64,000 nucleotides of DNA from Lamellibrachia satsuma (GCA_033239005.1 BSQZ01000005.1:1578501-1642500), one strand, 5' to 3'. Positions 1 through 12,500 are shown, counted from the first letter of the stretch. The notes: generated from the sequence alone by a model not told the origin. Numbers and translations: made by a program.

Positions 1-1578
1 GTATAATCCAGGCTTCTCTATGAATTACCTTGTTGTCATTGGGAACAAACAAACTTGTCCCGATTCCTGGAGATTTAAACTGACCTTTCTTACAAAGACA
101 AACAGGCGAAAGTATACTTAATTATTTATTACCAGAAATACAATTGCAATAATGTGCTACTTGTACAATTATGCCAAGTACACTGTACTGTACAGAAAGC
201 TATGATGACATGTTGGCACTATAAGTGATGAAAGGAACACCTGCCGATATAGATATTATGGTAAATCCCAAAGTATCGTCTTCAACTACAGCCAGCACAG
301 CTTGTCAGATCATAACATCAGTGCATTTATAACAACAGTCATGTCTCATTTATCCATTCTTCAACAATCTGGTTTTTCAGTAATCTGCATGCCATTGTGT
401 TGGAACAATCTCAATACACTGTAAATGGCTTCATTAATCCGTTTTGCTAAAACCGTAATGATTAACTTTACCAGTGTTTTTTAGACCACTCAAACTTCAG
501 ATGCACCACATCAGACAAATAAGTCTCATCATCACATAATCATTGTTCTTTGTTGTCCTGTTTTGTTCTGTCAGTTACTCAAGATCAATAAAAAATAATA
601 ATGCAAAAGAAATATAATGACACATTACACATTTATTACTGATAGTCACTGGTGATAAAGGATGTTTCACTAATTCACACACTTTGTTAATCCAGCCCAA
701 ATGCTTGGGAATCATATTGTGTGGATAAACGAGACATGGCAGTATTTGGATGGATCAGAATCACAAAATGGTCCACTGCAAAACTTGATCGCTGGGTCCT
801 TTAGATTAAGTACAACTATTAGTTGTGTACAATGAGTTGTGTCCTTGTATACTACTGATACGTCCCTTATTTTGCTAGCAGTTAGCGGCAGTGTTCACGG
901 TTCTATTCATACAGGTCAAAGAATGGTCCCCATCATAAATGTTTTACGAGTATGCACTCATAGAAATGTTATGATTACAAGCATTTAAATTACGCTGCAA
1001 AAACAACAATTGTTCACTCATTTCTTTACAAGCGATACCAGTTTCCCATCTACAAATTAATTAACAAACACACATTTCATTCACTAGCACATTTCATTAT
1101 GCACAAATTAAACATCTTCTGTAAATGAATCATAACAGAAACAGCCCTTTTATTGATCACTGAAATGTAGATACTGTTTTATCGCCAGCCATCCGTATAT
1201 TCAAACCATGTAAGCATGTGCATGTCTATTTTTGCATCAAGACATATGCTCAAGTAAACATACTAGTCTCTTAGTAGAACATAAGCCTATTGTTGTTGCC
1301 AAAAATATTTCAATTATACCAAAAATCAGCCCATGAAATATACACAGGCCACTGAAATGACCTCATACTTCTGGAAGCTTTTTTGTTTGGTTTATTGACA
1401 TCTGGAGCTAACAACCTTCAAGTTGTTTTAGAAATTTGCATGGGTAATGTAGCCAAGTTGGCATACAATACGCCATACATTCTTGATATAGAACTAGATA
1501 AGTGCTAATGCCTTGGAATTCATGTGGGCACAAAACGACTGAGACAGTTTCATTGTAGCTGTGTGATATGAATAACGT
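1..1578. other. APH1 3' flank
   Basis: AT-rich non-coding DNA downstream of the APH1 stop. It should contain the APH1 3'UTR (minus-strand AATAAA at 1391-1396 and 1149-1154). I see no other gene, repeat array or recognisable transposon here. Confidence 0.5.
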
Positions 1579-4500
1579 TTAGTTGACGTTGTAGCTGTGT
1601 GGCATGCAGGGGAATATCTCAAGTATCTTGCCAAAGCGGCCACCAGCGATGATGAAAGCCCAAACAGCCATCGCACCCATCATGCTATACATGGGGATCA
1701 TGCTGCCTATGTACATGGGAGGGTCATCTTGGTTCAACAGAGACTGCAACAGAAGAAACAAGGAAGACATCTGTTAGACAAGGCACCAACATTCGTGAAA
1801 ACGTTCATCATGTTGGTAGAGTATAATGAAGTAATGATTTTCTTCTAATCACTGTTGAGATTTACCATGAAGGCAGAAACATTTACCATGAAGGAAGAAA
1901 CCATTGCAAAGGTGAGAAAGCAACAGAAACGCGAGATGGATTAAAGAGGTCACATGGATCAGAAAGATGACTCCAATCATGAATCGGGATAAGGGTGGAT
2001 GCAGACTCAGCCATGTAAGTGACAGCCTGCATGCCATGCAACTGGCGAGCAGAAAAAGAACTACGCATCCCAGAATTCTGTTCCTGATGAATTCTACTGA
2101 CGGTATCTGATACATCGAGTAAATAAATCTCAACATTTGTGATTAAAAGAAAATCATTACTTCATCAGGCACCAACAACTGCTTCAGCATATCCACAAGT
2201 TCAACTGATTTTATCAACATGGAAACATCAGCTGTACACTAACATTATGGCTCCTATTTTGTGTCCCTGGCAGAATTATATCAGATCTGACTGCACATTG
2301 GGATGATCTCATCTGGGAACATGAAACTTAGAAATACAGCCAACTGGGAGCAACTCTGAATTCATCAGGTGGTACTTTGACCATCATAACACACAACTGC
2401 TTGCCCCCCCCCCCACTAATTTCATGTAGTGCTTACATCAATGTTTTCAGATCATTCCATGTGAAGATGCCTGCCTAGATTGCTTTATGTACTACTGTTT
2501 ATTTGCAACAGACTATTCTAATGGAAAACTATCACAACCACAAAACTATCACAACCAACCACATTAAAAACAAGCTTAGTATTAAAAAAGACCAATCTGT
2601 TGGGTGGCATTTTTTCAGTCATTCAATTATGTCTTCACAAAGATTGGACTAATGGTAATGAAGTGATAATGGGAAGATCATTACATAACGAAAAAATTAT
2701 AATGGTGATAATAATGACCTGCCTGCTGTAGTGATCTAAAATTATCCTTATGACATAACACATTTTCATTACAACAAAACTGTTCAGTATTGGCTTTGCA
2801 TTTCAAGAATTGCAATTCTTTTTCCTTTCCATGCATGCATGTGTTGTTAACACACTGTATGGCCTTCCTGAGATCTGGGCTATTTTTCTGACTGGATGAC
2901 AACCATCAAAACAACCATCAAAACAACCATCAAGACAACCATCAAAACAAACATGGAACCATAATAAACATCCTACAATAACTGAACACTGTGGCGACAT
3001 AAATTTTTTATTTTCTCAAACTGTTCCATTTTAAAGGGAATTACAACCATTTTCATTGATTACCTGACAGTTTTACGGGACATTGTTACTGGGCTGAAAA
3101 CCGCTTTTCATTGGATGATTTATTCGTTTGTCAAATTCCTGTTATATATGGTTTTTGATAAATAAAAAAGTTGTACGCTCCCTTTAAACACAGGAACTGA
3201 ACCAAGCTGCAACGAAAGTCATAAACTTACCAGACATGAGACGAGCATATGACTGGCAACCACTACTGCCACCTGGTGGTAGCATTTCTGGGACATGCCA
3301 TTGAAGAAGATGATACCCCAGAAGGTGTGAAGCAGCACAAAACAGAGGGTTGCAAGAGCTGGAATGGATGAACATTTTTCTTGTCAAAATGTATTTCTTC
3401 TCATCATTTTTAATTGTTTTGCTGCATTTCCTACTGAACTGGACAATTTTAAAGTAGGACAAGCTGAGTATTTTTTTAAGCAAGACTGATGGAAATTGTG
3501 ATAGTTGTATCTAAGGGAAGGTTCATAAAACTGTCAGAGAAAAATAGAAGGATAAAATGTTCTGCTATCACTGCAAGCTTGAAAAGGCCCATGGACAATG
3601 CACTTGTCCCTGTTGGTTGAGTCCACCATTAACTGACAAAAAACTCCAGATGTGTTCTGAATAATTGGATCATGCTTTAACATTTTTTTTAAATTTCCAT
3701 ATTTTTATTGTCACAGTTAAAAACTATAAATGTTAAAATGTTAATGCTATTTGACATTAACTTATTTAGAAATATTTTGTAACATCTCAAATAACTTCAA
3801 TTTTATATATCCAAGGTGAGTTTAATTTACCTGGTAGAGGCTTTCGTCAACGTATCACATCAACTTCATCAGTACCGATGACGATGAATGACGTCATCAT
3901 ACATGTGAGGCAGTTCATAATTGCCCTCGTCTCTGTTGATGGGTGTTCTAGCTTTCCTGATCCAGATGGCTTCCTTGATATGCCAGATTCTTCGGTTGGG
4001 TTCCTTGTCTACAATTTCATCAGTCACATCAAGTCTATGATGTGACTGGGAGGGAGTGAAAATTGTAGACAAGGAAACCAACCGAAGAATCCAGCACATC
4101 AAAGAAGCCATCTGGATCAGGAAAGCTAGAACACCCATCAACAGAGACGAAGGCAATTACGAACTGCCTCACGTGTGCAATGACGTCATTCAGCATCATC
4201 GGTACTGATGAAGTCGACGTGATACGTTGACTAAAGCCTCTACCAAGTAAATTAAACACACCTTGGATATGTAAAATGAAAGTTATCTGATTTGAAAATG
4301 AACTATCCTGAAGAATGAACAGTAATAGTTTTGTAACACCATATTCAAAGATGACAACGGGATGTTTCTTGAATATAATAAATTTTTTGGCAGTTATCTG
4401 ATTTGTCTTTCAACTTTAAAAACATTTGTTAAAATTAAGCTCTAAAAATATGTATGGTAGTGTCACGTGTGCTGTCAAGTTTGGATGTCAATCCTACAAA

Positions 4501-7500
4501 AATTACTTACATGGACCAAATCTATAATGTGGTGAAGCTTCAACTTGATGTCAATGGTACAATTTTGAGTATTGTTTACTTTTAAATACTTAGCATTATT
4601 CATCTATGGTGTTATAAATTGCATGGTAGTTTTCTGCAATATATGGTGACCAAAACAACCATCAATATTGTATTTTAAATGTGAATAATGTATGTAAATT
4701 AAAGAATAAATGCTACCATGGATAAGAATTTCTTTTAATAAAACTCTTTGTGGGAAATGCTGCTGTGGCGATTACTCACATGAAACTATGAAGAAGAGGT
4801 CAGAGTCGCCATGCAGACCAATGGTGCCTGGTCCCGACATGTCCGCGAGGACGTTGACCATTGAGAAGGCCCCTCCAATGATGCCAAAGCCAAGACCAGC
4901 CACTGCAATTAAGGCACAGTCCAGCTATAGTCAATATACCAGTTGCTCTTCAACATGATGCTCACACATATACATAGTTATATGTAGACATCATATAATG
5001 TACACAATACCAGTTTAATTCCAAGACAATAAGAAGCATGATAAGTATTGGTAGCAGTATGATAAGTATCGGTAGCAGTAAGAAAAACAGACAATACAAT
5101 GTAAATATTTCTAAATCCAAATCAACTGATTCAAATTCAGCTGATTAATGAGTCATTACTTTGGCTAATTAATTAATATTTGTGCATATAATTATCACAA
5201 GCTGTGTAAAGTTGGGATACCATATGTTGCACTGTAATGTGAAGTAATGAAATTGTTTGCCTGCATAAACTGAATCAATACAAATAATGAGTTTGAACTG
5301 TACTTTGTGATCAAGGAAGCCATTCAATCAAGCAATTAAAAACCCTGTGACATTTACTTGTTATCAACATCGACAAAGCTTTTCATGATGTTGTTGATGT
5401 CACATGCTACCTTATAAAACATGCTACTTTATAAGCAGGACTGGGTCCAATTATGTAATTGTAATTGATTACAATACAATTGTGTAATTGTAAATGATTA
5501 CGGTTTTGAAATGTCGCTATAATTGTAGTTGTTATATTTTGTATAAACTGAAAAATTATTTCAATTACGATCAATTGCAGCAAGTTTCATATCACAAACT
5601 ACCTGAGCAAATTGTTAATAAAAATATAATTTAAGTCTCACGAGTTGAAAATCAAGATTAATAATAACACCTGCTAATATATTTATATTTTTTATGTTAC
5701 AGTATCCACTGTCTGGTGGGTAGCCTTAGCGGTTAGCCTTTTCAGTAAGTTGGTAACAGCCAGGAAGCAATAAACAATGCACAGACATTGTCAGACAATG
5801 GCTAAGCTGGTATTCAAACAACATGGAAATACCTGCTTCAGAAAATATCAGCTCAGTGAAACATTGCACAGTTAGCAAGCCAATTTCACCCCTTGTGTTG
5901 TGGTGGACTGGAGATAGGTAAGGTGGCTAGGACCGTTTATATGGCATCTCTCCCCATTCCCAACTCACACAAAGCAAAGGGCAGGCCAATTAAGAATGTT
6001 AGCTTAGAGCAGGAGCTACAACCTCAAAGTACTTTCCGAAGAAAAATGTGAGAAATGCACACTGATAAATATTTGCAAAACTAGAAAGGATGTTTAGAGA
6101 AGAACTACAAATAAATATTGTATTATGGCCTGTTGGATTCTGTCCAATTTCCACATTGTTGTATTTTGTCCTGTGGGATTTTGTTAACTTTTCATATTGT
6201 GTGATTTTGTTTGTAAGGAATATGTCCTGCAGGATTATGCCTGGATACTGTACTGTATTTTTATATAATAAAAATATGTTTTAAACGGCTATCTTTTTAT
6301 GTAAGTCACAATTATATAAAATGTACAAACATTACTGTTATATTTGCTAATCAATTGTGTACAAAATATTGAAATTCAGCAAAACGTGCAAAAATATATA
6401 ATTCACAAATGCTGAATATATTTGGTTCTGCATAATGTAATTGTAATTGAAACAGTGTAATTGTAATTGATTTGGAAAATTGTGAGTGTAATTGTAATTA
6501 AAAATGAAATGTGAGTGATATAATTTTGTGTAATTTGACCCACCCCTGCTTACAAGATGAATCAATCACTAATTACAGCTATCTTTATAACACAAGATTC
6601 TACATATATTTATTCAACAGTTAGTGTCCTCTGAAGCTTAGGGCAGAAATAACACCATGCCTAACACTCTGCTGTTCACCTACCATAGGCCAAGAGGTGT
6701 CGGTTGTGAACCAACGTGAGGGAGGCTGGCTGTGCATTTGTATCTCGCTCCAGTAGCTTATTCAAACCAGCATGAGCTTTCCTAAAAAATAACATAATAA
6801 TTACATATAGTTATAGCAACCATACTGATTTGCAATTAAATGTATTTTTGGTTTCACTTTCTCTTTTACAACATTTGATTTAAAGAAGGTTCAGTGTAAT
6901 CTGTAGCAACACAACTTGGTGTAAAATGGTTAACAGAATAATGAGCTTCTCTGAAAACTACTAAGTAACCATTTACAAAATTTTATTAGTTTTTGTGATC
7001 ATTTCTGTGAGGCATGGAATGAGCCTTCAGGTATCAGAAGTAGGGAGCCAGTTACCAATCAAATCACTCCCAATTTAACGAAGCACTGATAGCTGATTTG
7101 GTGGTCAATTACATTATATCAGTTCCAATTATACATTAATTACAATTACCAATTCCACCTAAAAATGCTAATTCCAATTATCAATTCTATACTGAAATAA
7201 AAGTATGTGAACAGAGCAACCATAGACGTACTCAAAGCCCAAAAATAACATATTTACAGTAGCTTTATTTAAGTCCTGCATATCATGGTACATAATAAAA
7301 ACAAATATGATATACACAACATATTATATTTTATTGACTATCTGTAGCAAATAATTTGAGTTAAAACGTTACATGATGTACTTAAAAAAGTAATTGAAAA
7401 GTAACTGAAAATAACAATTACATTTTCACTAATTCCAATTTCGGAATTTACATTTCAATTCATTGTAATTGACCATAAGTCTGACTGATTGTACTCACTT

Positions 7501-8380
7501 CATCAGCAGAAAGAAGAGGTATCGAAATAGTTCCTGGAATAGGACGGAGAAGACCACTCCAAATGCGAGCTTTTCACGGAGTGGCACCACCGCAAACCAC
7601 AGCATGGAGGACAGCAGGAGCGAGACAAGCCAGAAAAATGCACTGTAAACAGCAACAGCAATGCATCTTACAACAAGACACATATAAAGTTAAACATTAC
7701 AATGCACTGTATACACGCAGTGGATACCTTAATTGTTATCTCAAATATCATCTTGTACTACAACATTGGAAGAATGATTGCTTCTCCAATAAGTAGTAGC
7801 TTAACAAAAACACATCTTTCATTAGACTCCTATTTGCACAACCACAACTCACAATTTACACTAGTCTTTACACACAGCCAAGGAACTCATAGATCATTTA
7901 AAGGGAAAGTTTACCACCACCAAGGCCACTGCCTATGGTCAGGAAGAACCTAATTAAACATAAGCCAACCAAAGCAAAAAATATATGTCAAATGTGACTT
8001 TTGGTCGATTCTGACAGCCGCAGACACACGATAAGGCACAGGATATGTGCACCGCAGTAGTGGATGCAAGGATTGGTTTGATTCTTGCACATGATACTAA
8101 TAGGAATAGGGTTACATGAATTTAGAATAACAATTACTAGCAGCCAGAGCTGCAGCGCTCCAAACAAACGAGATTACTGTTTCGTACACTGCCCCAAACG
8201 AATGAGATTACTGTTTCGTACACTGCTGTGGTGCAAATAGCCACTTCGATGTGTTAATGTGACTTACCTTGCCATTAATACCAGGACTCTCAGGGGGTCT
8301 CTGGCAATAGTTACTATGAACAGCGCGGCCGGCATGCCAAAGGCAATGAAGCCACATCCAACATATTCCATAATAGTCAT
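1579..8380 (-). CDS. APH1: APH1, gamma-secretase subunit (6 coding exons, 256 aa)
   Basis: APH-1 is the seven-helix scaffold of the gamma-secretase complex, with presenilin, nicastrin and PEN-2, which cleaves Notch and APP-type proteins in membranes. Coding exons, 5' to 3' on the minus strand: 8380-8268, 7642-7499, 6781-6684, 4902-4780, 3358-3231 and 1743-1579. All introns are GT..AG and phases agree (2, 2, 1, 1, 0). The start was chosen because MTIMEYVGC aligns residue for residue with the family N-terminus. Visible family marks are DPLRV (28-32), AFFWLVSLLLSS (39-50), LADMSGPGTIGLHGDS (137-152), LLHTFWG (168-174) and VWAFIIAGG (229-237). The helix-4 GxxxGxxxG motif is G121/G125/G129, and the conserved histidines are H170 and H196. 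The length fits the family (about 250-265 aa). Introns hold Penelope-like and other repeats but no coding damage. A minus-strand AATAAA lies at 1391-1396. The assignment is near certain; splice sites are by eye. Confidence 0.95.
1810..2175 (+). mobile_element. Penelope-like element tail with flanking inverted repeats
   Basis: This lies in APH1 intron 5. A plus-strand reading near 1940-2030 gives IKEVTWIRKMTPIMNRDKGG, the C-terminal end of a GIY-YIG endonuclease of the type found in Penelope-like retroelements (compare IKEAIWIRKARTPINRDEG at 4093-4149). It is flanked by inverted arms of about 50 bp (around 1810-1863 and 2106-2175) that share ATGAAGTAATGATTTTCTT. The rest of the element is missing, so this is a 5'-truncated relic. 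Assignment to Penelope-like elements rests on the short GIY-YIG tail only. Confidence 0.55.
2892..2950. repeat. 12-bp tandem repeat (ACAACCATCAAA)
   Basis: About four to five imperfect copies of a 12-bp unit in APH1 intron 5. Apparent open reading through it is repetitive and not a gene. Confidence 0.8.
3032..3187. mobile_element. Possible short MITE with TTAAAGGGA termini
   Basis: An approximately 155-bp stretch begins TTAAAGGGA and ends TCCCTTTAA, an inverted terminal match that includes a TTAA such as piggyBac-like elements use. There is no coding content. The call rests only on the ends. Confidence 0.35.
3827..3876 (-). ncRNA. Candidate hammerhead ribozyme (left palindrome arm)
   Basis: Read on the minus strand: GGTA, then the core CTGATGA (3872-3866), a 7-bp hairpin with G.U pairs around the loop TGATA, then GAAA (3845-3842), GCCTC and TACC. 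GGTA/TACC can form stem I. AGCCT gives only a minimal stem III with CTC as the cleavage triplet, as in the type I hammerheads known from Penelope-like elements. An extra A between CTGATGA and stem II is a weakness. The core is complete; activity is inference. Confidence 0.45.
4201..4245 (+). ncRNA. Degenerate hammerhead-like motif (right palindrome arm)
   Basis: This is the plus-strand counterpart of the motif at 3827-3876: GGTA, CTGATGA (4205-4211), a better 7-bp stem II (GTCGACG/CGTTGAC) and GCCTC-TACC. The GAAA of the core is TAAA (4232-4235), which should abolish catalysis. Confidence 0.4.
5435..6549. mobile_element. 1.1-kb non-autonomous DNA element (copy 1)
   Basis: This lies in APH1 intron 3. 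The ends are related inverted repeats (GCAGGACTGGGTCCAATTA at left; the complement of GCAGGGGTGGGTCAAATTA at right), followed inward by AATTGTAATT-rich stretches. The interior (about 5730-6030) matches 20420-20720 in opposite orientation, for example CTTAGAGCAGGAGCTACA and AACAGCCAGG. No transposase is readable. I do not know the superfamily. Confidence 0.5.
7060..7480. repeat. AATT-rich degenerate repeat
   Basis: This is in APH1 intron 2, just downstream of exon 2. Runs such as CCAATTA and AATTCCAATT resemble the subterminal parts of the element at 5435-6549. There is no coding content. Confidence 0.35.
8158..8224. repeat. Two direct copies of a 33-bp unit
   Basis: CAAACGARTGAGATTACTG-type sequence followed by TTTCGTACACTGC occurs twice in tandem in APH1 intron 1. 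No function is visible. Confidence 0.7.
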
Positions 8381-9565
8381 TTTGAATGATACTTTGATGT
8401 CCTCGTTATATGTGACAATATAAAAATAAGACAGAGCAAACAAATCAAAAGGGACGAAACCACGAGGAATGACTAACACCAACGAATGTTTACGAAGTCG
8501 AAGGTGTGTTTCGACCGACGCGGATGGTCTGAAGCTGTCATTTCAAACTCTATTTTAGTGCAAACAACAACCAGTGAATGCAATGCTTTCCTGTAATGTT
8601 AACAGGTAAACATATATGTTCTTGAACTAATTATTAAAGACCAATATAGTTGTACATATACTATATAAACATCCACATTTTAATTTCTAGCTTTCTAATA
8701 TCCGCTTCCTACAAGTCATCCAGAGCCGCCTGTAGATGGCGCATAACTAGTTCCACATAAAACGTCATCGATTTATGCGTATCAATTCTAGTGTCGCCGT
8801 CTACCGGCCACTGTACGACGTTTCTGCACCGATTGCTTCAGCATGCTCGTTCCCCATACGCGCAGGCACAGCAATCTTCAATACGCCAACATCTGAGTTC
8901 TTGTCAAAGTATTTGTATTTAGATCCTTTCTAATGTATTTGTTCTATGTTGTGAGCTATGTCAGTTGCCATTGGTTGCTGTTTTTTAGCCCTCAATATTT
9001 TAATAAAAGTATTGCAGGAATCACATCTGCTAAATGAAGTATCATAAACATGGTGAAATTATCTACAAGTTATAATCAATAAATTATGAAGGGCACAGGC
9101 ATGAATATTACTTTTATTTACAAGACACGGTGTAGCTTCTGTGTACAATTCAAGAAACAATACATTTTATAAATGTATTCTAAAACCATGAAACTTTTAT
9201 AGCTGGTCAATATTCAGACCGATTTAAAAAAAGAGAAACTCTCTCGTCGAAGATAAACTACATGTTGAAAGAATAGTATACTCACTGTATGCATACAATT
9301 ATATAAATGTGATAACGGCAAACAATTTAATCATATCAACCAGTAGTACATACATACATGCAAAGTCCTCCTTTCCACTCGTTACCACTTCAAATCTAAA
9401 CCAGGTCTGCTTTTATCACTGTTGCTTCATATATCAGCAACACAGCCAAAACTCTTGAATAAAAGACCACTTTTGTTTTCTTTTAGTCATATCAAAAGCT
9501 GTTTAAAAAGTCAGAGCACCAGCAAAATGTACATTGTTTGTGTAGATTTCTGACATCTTCACAGA
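8381..9565. other. Spacer between APH1 and RAD51AP1
   Basis: This contains the APH1 5' flank (minus-strand promoter expected around 8400-8900, somewhat richer in CpG near 8760-8890) and the RAD51AP1 3'UTR (minus-strand AATAAA at 9113-9118). I see no other gene. Confidence 0.45.
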
Positions 9566-12500
9566 TCATGTTTGCTGTGTGACTTTCGCCATCACATGCA
9601 GTGGTTTCACGTTTGCTCTTCTTGATAAACCCAGTCGTAAAGTGCTGCCGCATGGCGATCGAAGACTAGTGGCGCCACCAACTGATGATTTACATGATTT
9701 GGCTGAAAACAGTTCAAATCATTTTTATTTTCACAGCAAAACTATACCAACAAAACATAGCTAACAGTTAACAAGAATTATGCCAAAATTAACATGCTTC
9801 AGATACACTAACCAAATTCATTGATCCATTGTTTATCATATTTTGGTTATTTATAAAAAAAATTCTGAGTTCACAGAGAAATAAAACTGCAGCTGAACTG
9901 CAACCAGTACAACATCAATGCATATCAAAATTGGCACAAAAGTAACACATAAATAATGTGTGCATCTGAAGTAGTTATACTGGTCATAAAGAAGAGAAAA
10001 TTAAACTTGTTGGAACATCAACATTACAAATATTTAATCCCTTCTGAACAACAGAGTCAACTTGAGAATGTAATTAAATCTTAAAGAAATATGTTGGTAT
10101 TTATTGCTTAAAAGTATAAAATTTTTATATAAAAAAAAATATTAAACATGGTATCAGTATAATTCAAGTTTGATGATTAAGCATTGCACATTTTATATAT
10201 TACCCTGTGACAAAATGGTAATTGTGATAAACATAATTTCCATATGTAAACAAACCCAATATATTAATGCCTCCTTAATTTAACAAGATTTAACAAGATT
10301 TGCCATCCAAGCCAAAGGCCCAGATGGCAAGTGGACAAGGAAGCCATTGGCTTATCGAGAGTCCAACAATGTTCATCTACTTATAACCCGCCCTCCTGAG
10401 ATATGTGTCAACCTTGTTTTTAAACATATTCACGCTGCTAGCAGTTACACAATCTGTAGACAATTTGTTCCATTCATTTATTGTCCTCTGTGAGAACGAG
10501 TGCTTCCTGATGTCCAATCTACATTGATCCTTTACTAATTTTACCTCATGTCCTCTAGTTCTGCTATCCTTCTTGAGTGAGAAAAACATATTTCTATAAA
10601 TATTTTCATACCCATTCAATATCTTAAAAACTTCAATCTGATCTCCTCTTAACCTCCTTGTCTCTAGAGTTATTAAACCACATTCTTACAGGCGTTCTTC
10701 ATAACTAAGGTCTCTAAGTTCTGGAATCATTTTAGTTGCTCTCCTTTGTATGTGTTTGTATCCAATTTGAAACTTCTCCATCTACTACAACTCGTTGTCT
10801 TCTGTCAGTCAGCCATTTTTTCTATCCAGTCAGTTATGCTATCCCCGATACCATGGGCTTTTAATTTAAGTAGTAATCTTTGATGTGGCACTTTGTCAAA
10901 AGCTTTCTGAAAATCTAAGTAGATAATATCTACTGGCGATCCCACGTCTATCCACTTAGTGATTTCTTCCAAAAAACCTAACATATTTGTTAAGCATGAC
11001 CTCGCTTTAAGGAATCCATGTTGAGATGAATTTAATAATTTATGCTTAACGAGGAAGTCCACCATATGGTCTTTAATTAACCTTTCTAATAATTTACAAA
11101 TCACTGACGTTAAACTCACTGGTCTGTAATTCTCTGACTCATTTCTCGAACCCTTTTTAAATAATGGTATGATGTTTGCTTCTTTCCATTCAAACGGAAC
11201 AACTCCCTCTTTTAATGACAAGTTGGATACTCTTGCAAGTGGTATACTGATTTGTTCTACATAATGTTTCCATTAGTAATTTTGGAGGAATCCCATCCAC
11301 TCCCGGTGATTTGTTATCCTTCATTGCCTTTATTTTCTTAGCTACCAATTCTTGAGTTACAATTAACGGACCTAAATAGTCAGAGTTAGCCCCCTGAAAT
11401 TTAGCATCAGCAACTGGTAATGAACTAATATCTTCTTTGGTAAACACTGAACTGAAGTAACCATTTAGGTCTTCCCCCATTAAAAACCTGTGATATTATA
11501 TTTCCAGCACTGTCTTCTAGGGGTCCAACCTTGTCTTGTATGTTTTGTTTACTCCTGACATATGCATAAAAACTCATGCTGTCATTTTTTATGTTACATG
11601 CTAGTTTTTGCTCATAGCTTCTTTTACATTGTCTGATTTCAGTTGTAGCTGCATTAAGTGCCTCTTTGTATTTTGCATAGTCTTCTTCCTTTCTGGTACA
11701 CCTATAAACCCTCCACATAGTTTGTTTTAGCATTATTTTTCTAGTTGCCTCTTTTGACAAGTGTTTCTTTCTATACCGTTTTCCTTGCTTTTGGAAGGGA
11801 ACAAATTTATCGATGATACTCTCAATTTCATATTTTAGAATATTCCAACATTAATAATTACTTTGGTGCAATATTTCCCCCCCCAACTCATTTATATAAA
11901 AAGGCATATTATCTAAATAAATTGTGAGGAGTTTCTACTTGTTACCAACTTCATGGCTGGCGTAACAACTTTAAAGAATAATAAAAACGTACCAGACTGC
12001 TGTGGGACTTGCCTCCAGGCTGGGGGTTGAGTTTTCAAGATATGTTCGATGTGTGACCTATCTCCTATTGACGCTCCCATTCTTGGTGTCAAAGGGATAT
12101 TAGATTTGGCCTTTGCAGGTGGGGGTGAAGTTTTCTTGGCAGGTTTTCCTGAGAGATAAGTAATGATACAGTAACAAGCAACACCAAATATTAGCTTGCA
12201 TGTATCTTTGAAGATTACAACAGAAAAACCTGCCTTAGCGGATACATGTCCAGACACTTTTGAAAGTTCTGAATTACTTGTTATATTAGTTTGCACTGTC
12301 CACTGACTGCTCATAGCGGCCACCTGGCCAACGGACAGGGAATTTGGACCCAATCATTCATAGTCACCATGTCGCTTGCGGACAGGTCAAAGTGCATTGA
12401 CAATCCTGTGAGTCAACCTAGCTGAGCCACCGCTGATATCGACTAACTTTGCTAAGAGTTTATTCTGTGTCATACCATCTGCATGATGTCGTCAAGAAGT

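Larger units (their letters stand above)
3807..4270. mobile_element. 464-bp palindromic Penelope-like element pair
   Basis: This lies in APH1 intron 4. Two arms of about 220 bp are inverted copies of each other, from ATATCCAAGGT at 3807 to ACCTTGGATAT at 4270, joined by a short spacer near 4030. Each arm encodes, reading outward, the last part of a GIY-YIG domain: IVDKE..NRRI..IKEAIWIRKARTPINRDEGNYELPH, on the minus strand in the left arm and the plus strand in the right arm. The coding tail is followed by a hammerhead-like motif and then the outer end. This looks like two 5'-truncated Penelope-like copies placed head to head. The arms differ at scattered sites, so the pair is not brand new. 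Confidence 0.75.

Noticed and set aside
2078..2115. CTGATGA near 2084 as a second hammerhead
   Set aside because: No GAAA at a suitable distance and no stem II; the match is only seven bases.
1849..2136. Minus-strand frame of about 95 codons with hydrophobic residues in APH1 intron 5
   Set aside because: It is the antisense of the Penelope-like GIY-YIG tail, and APH1 exons 5 and 6 join in phase without it.
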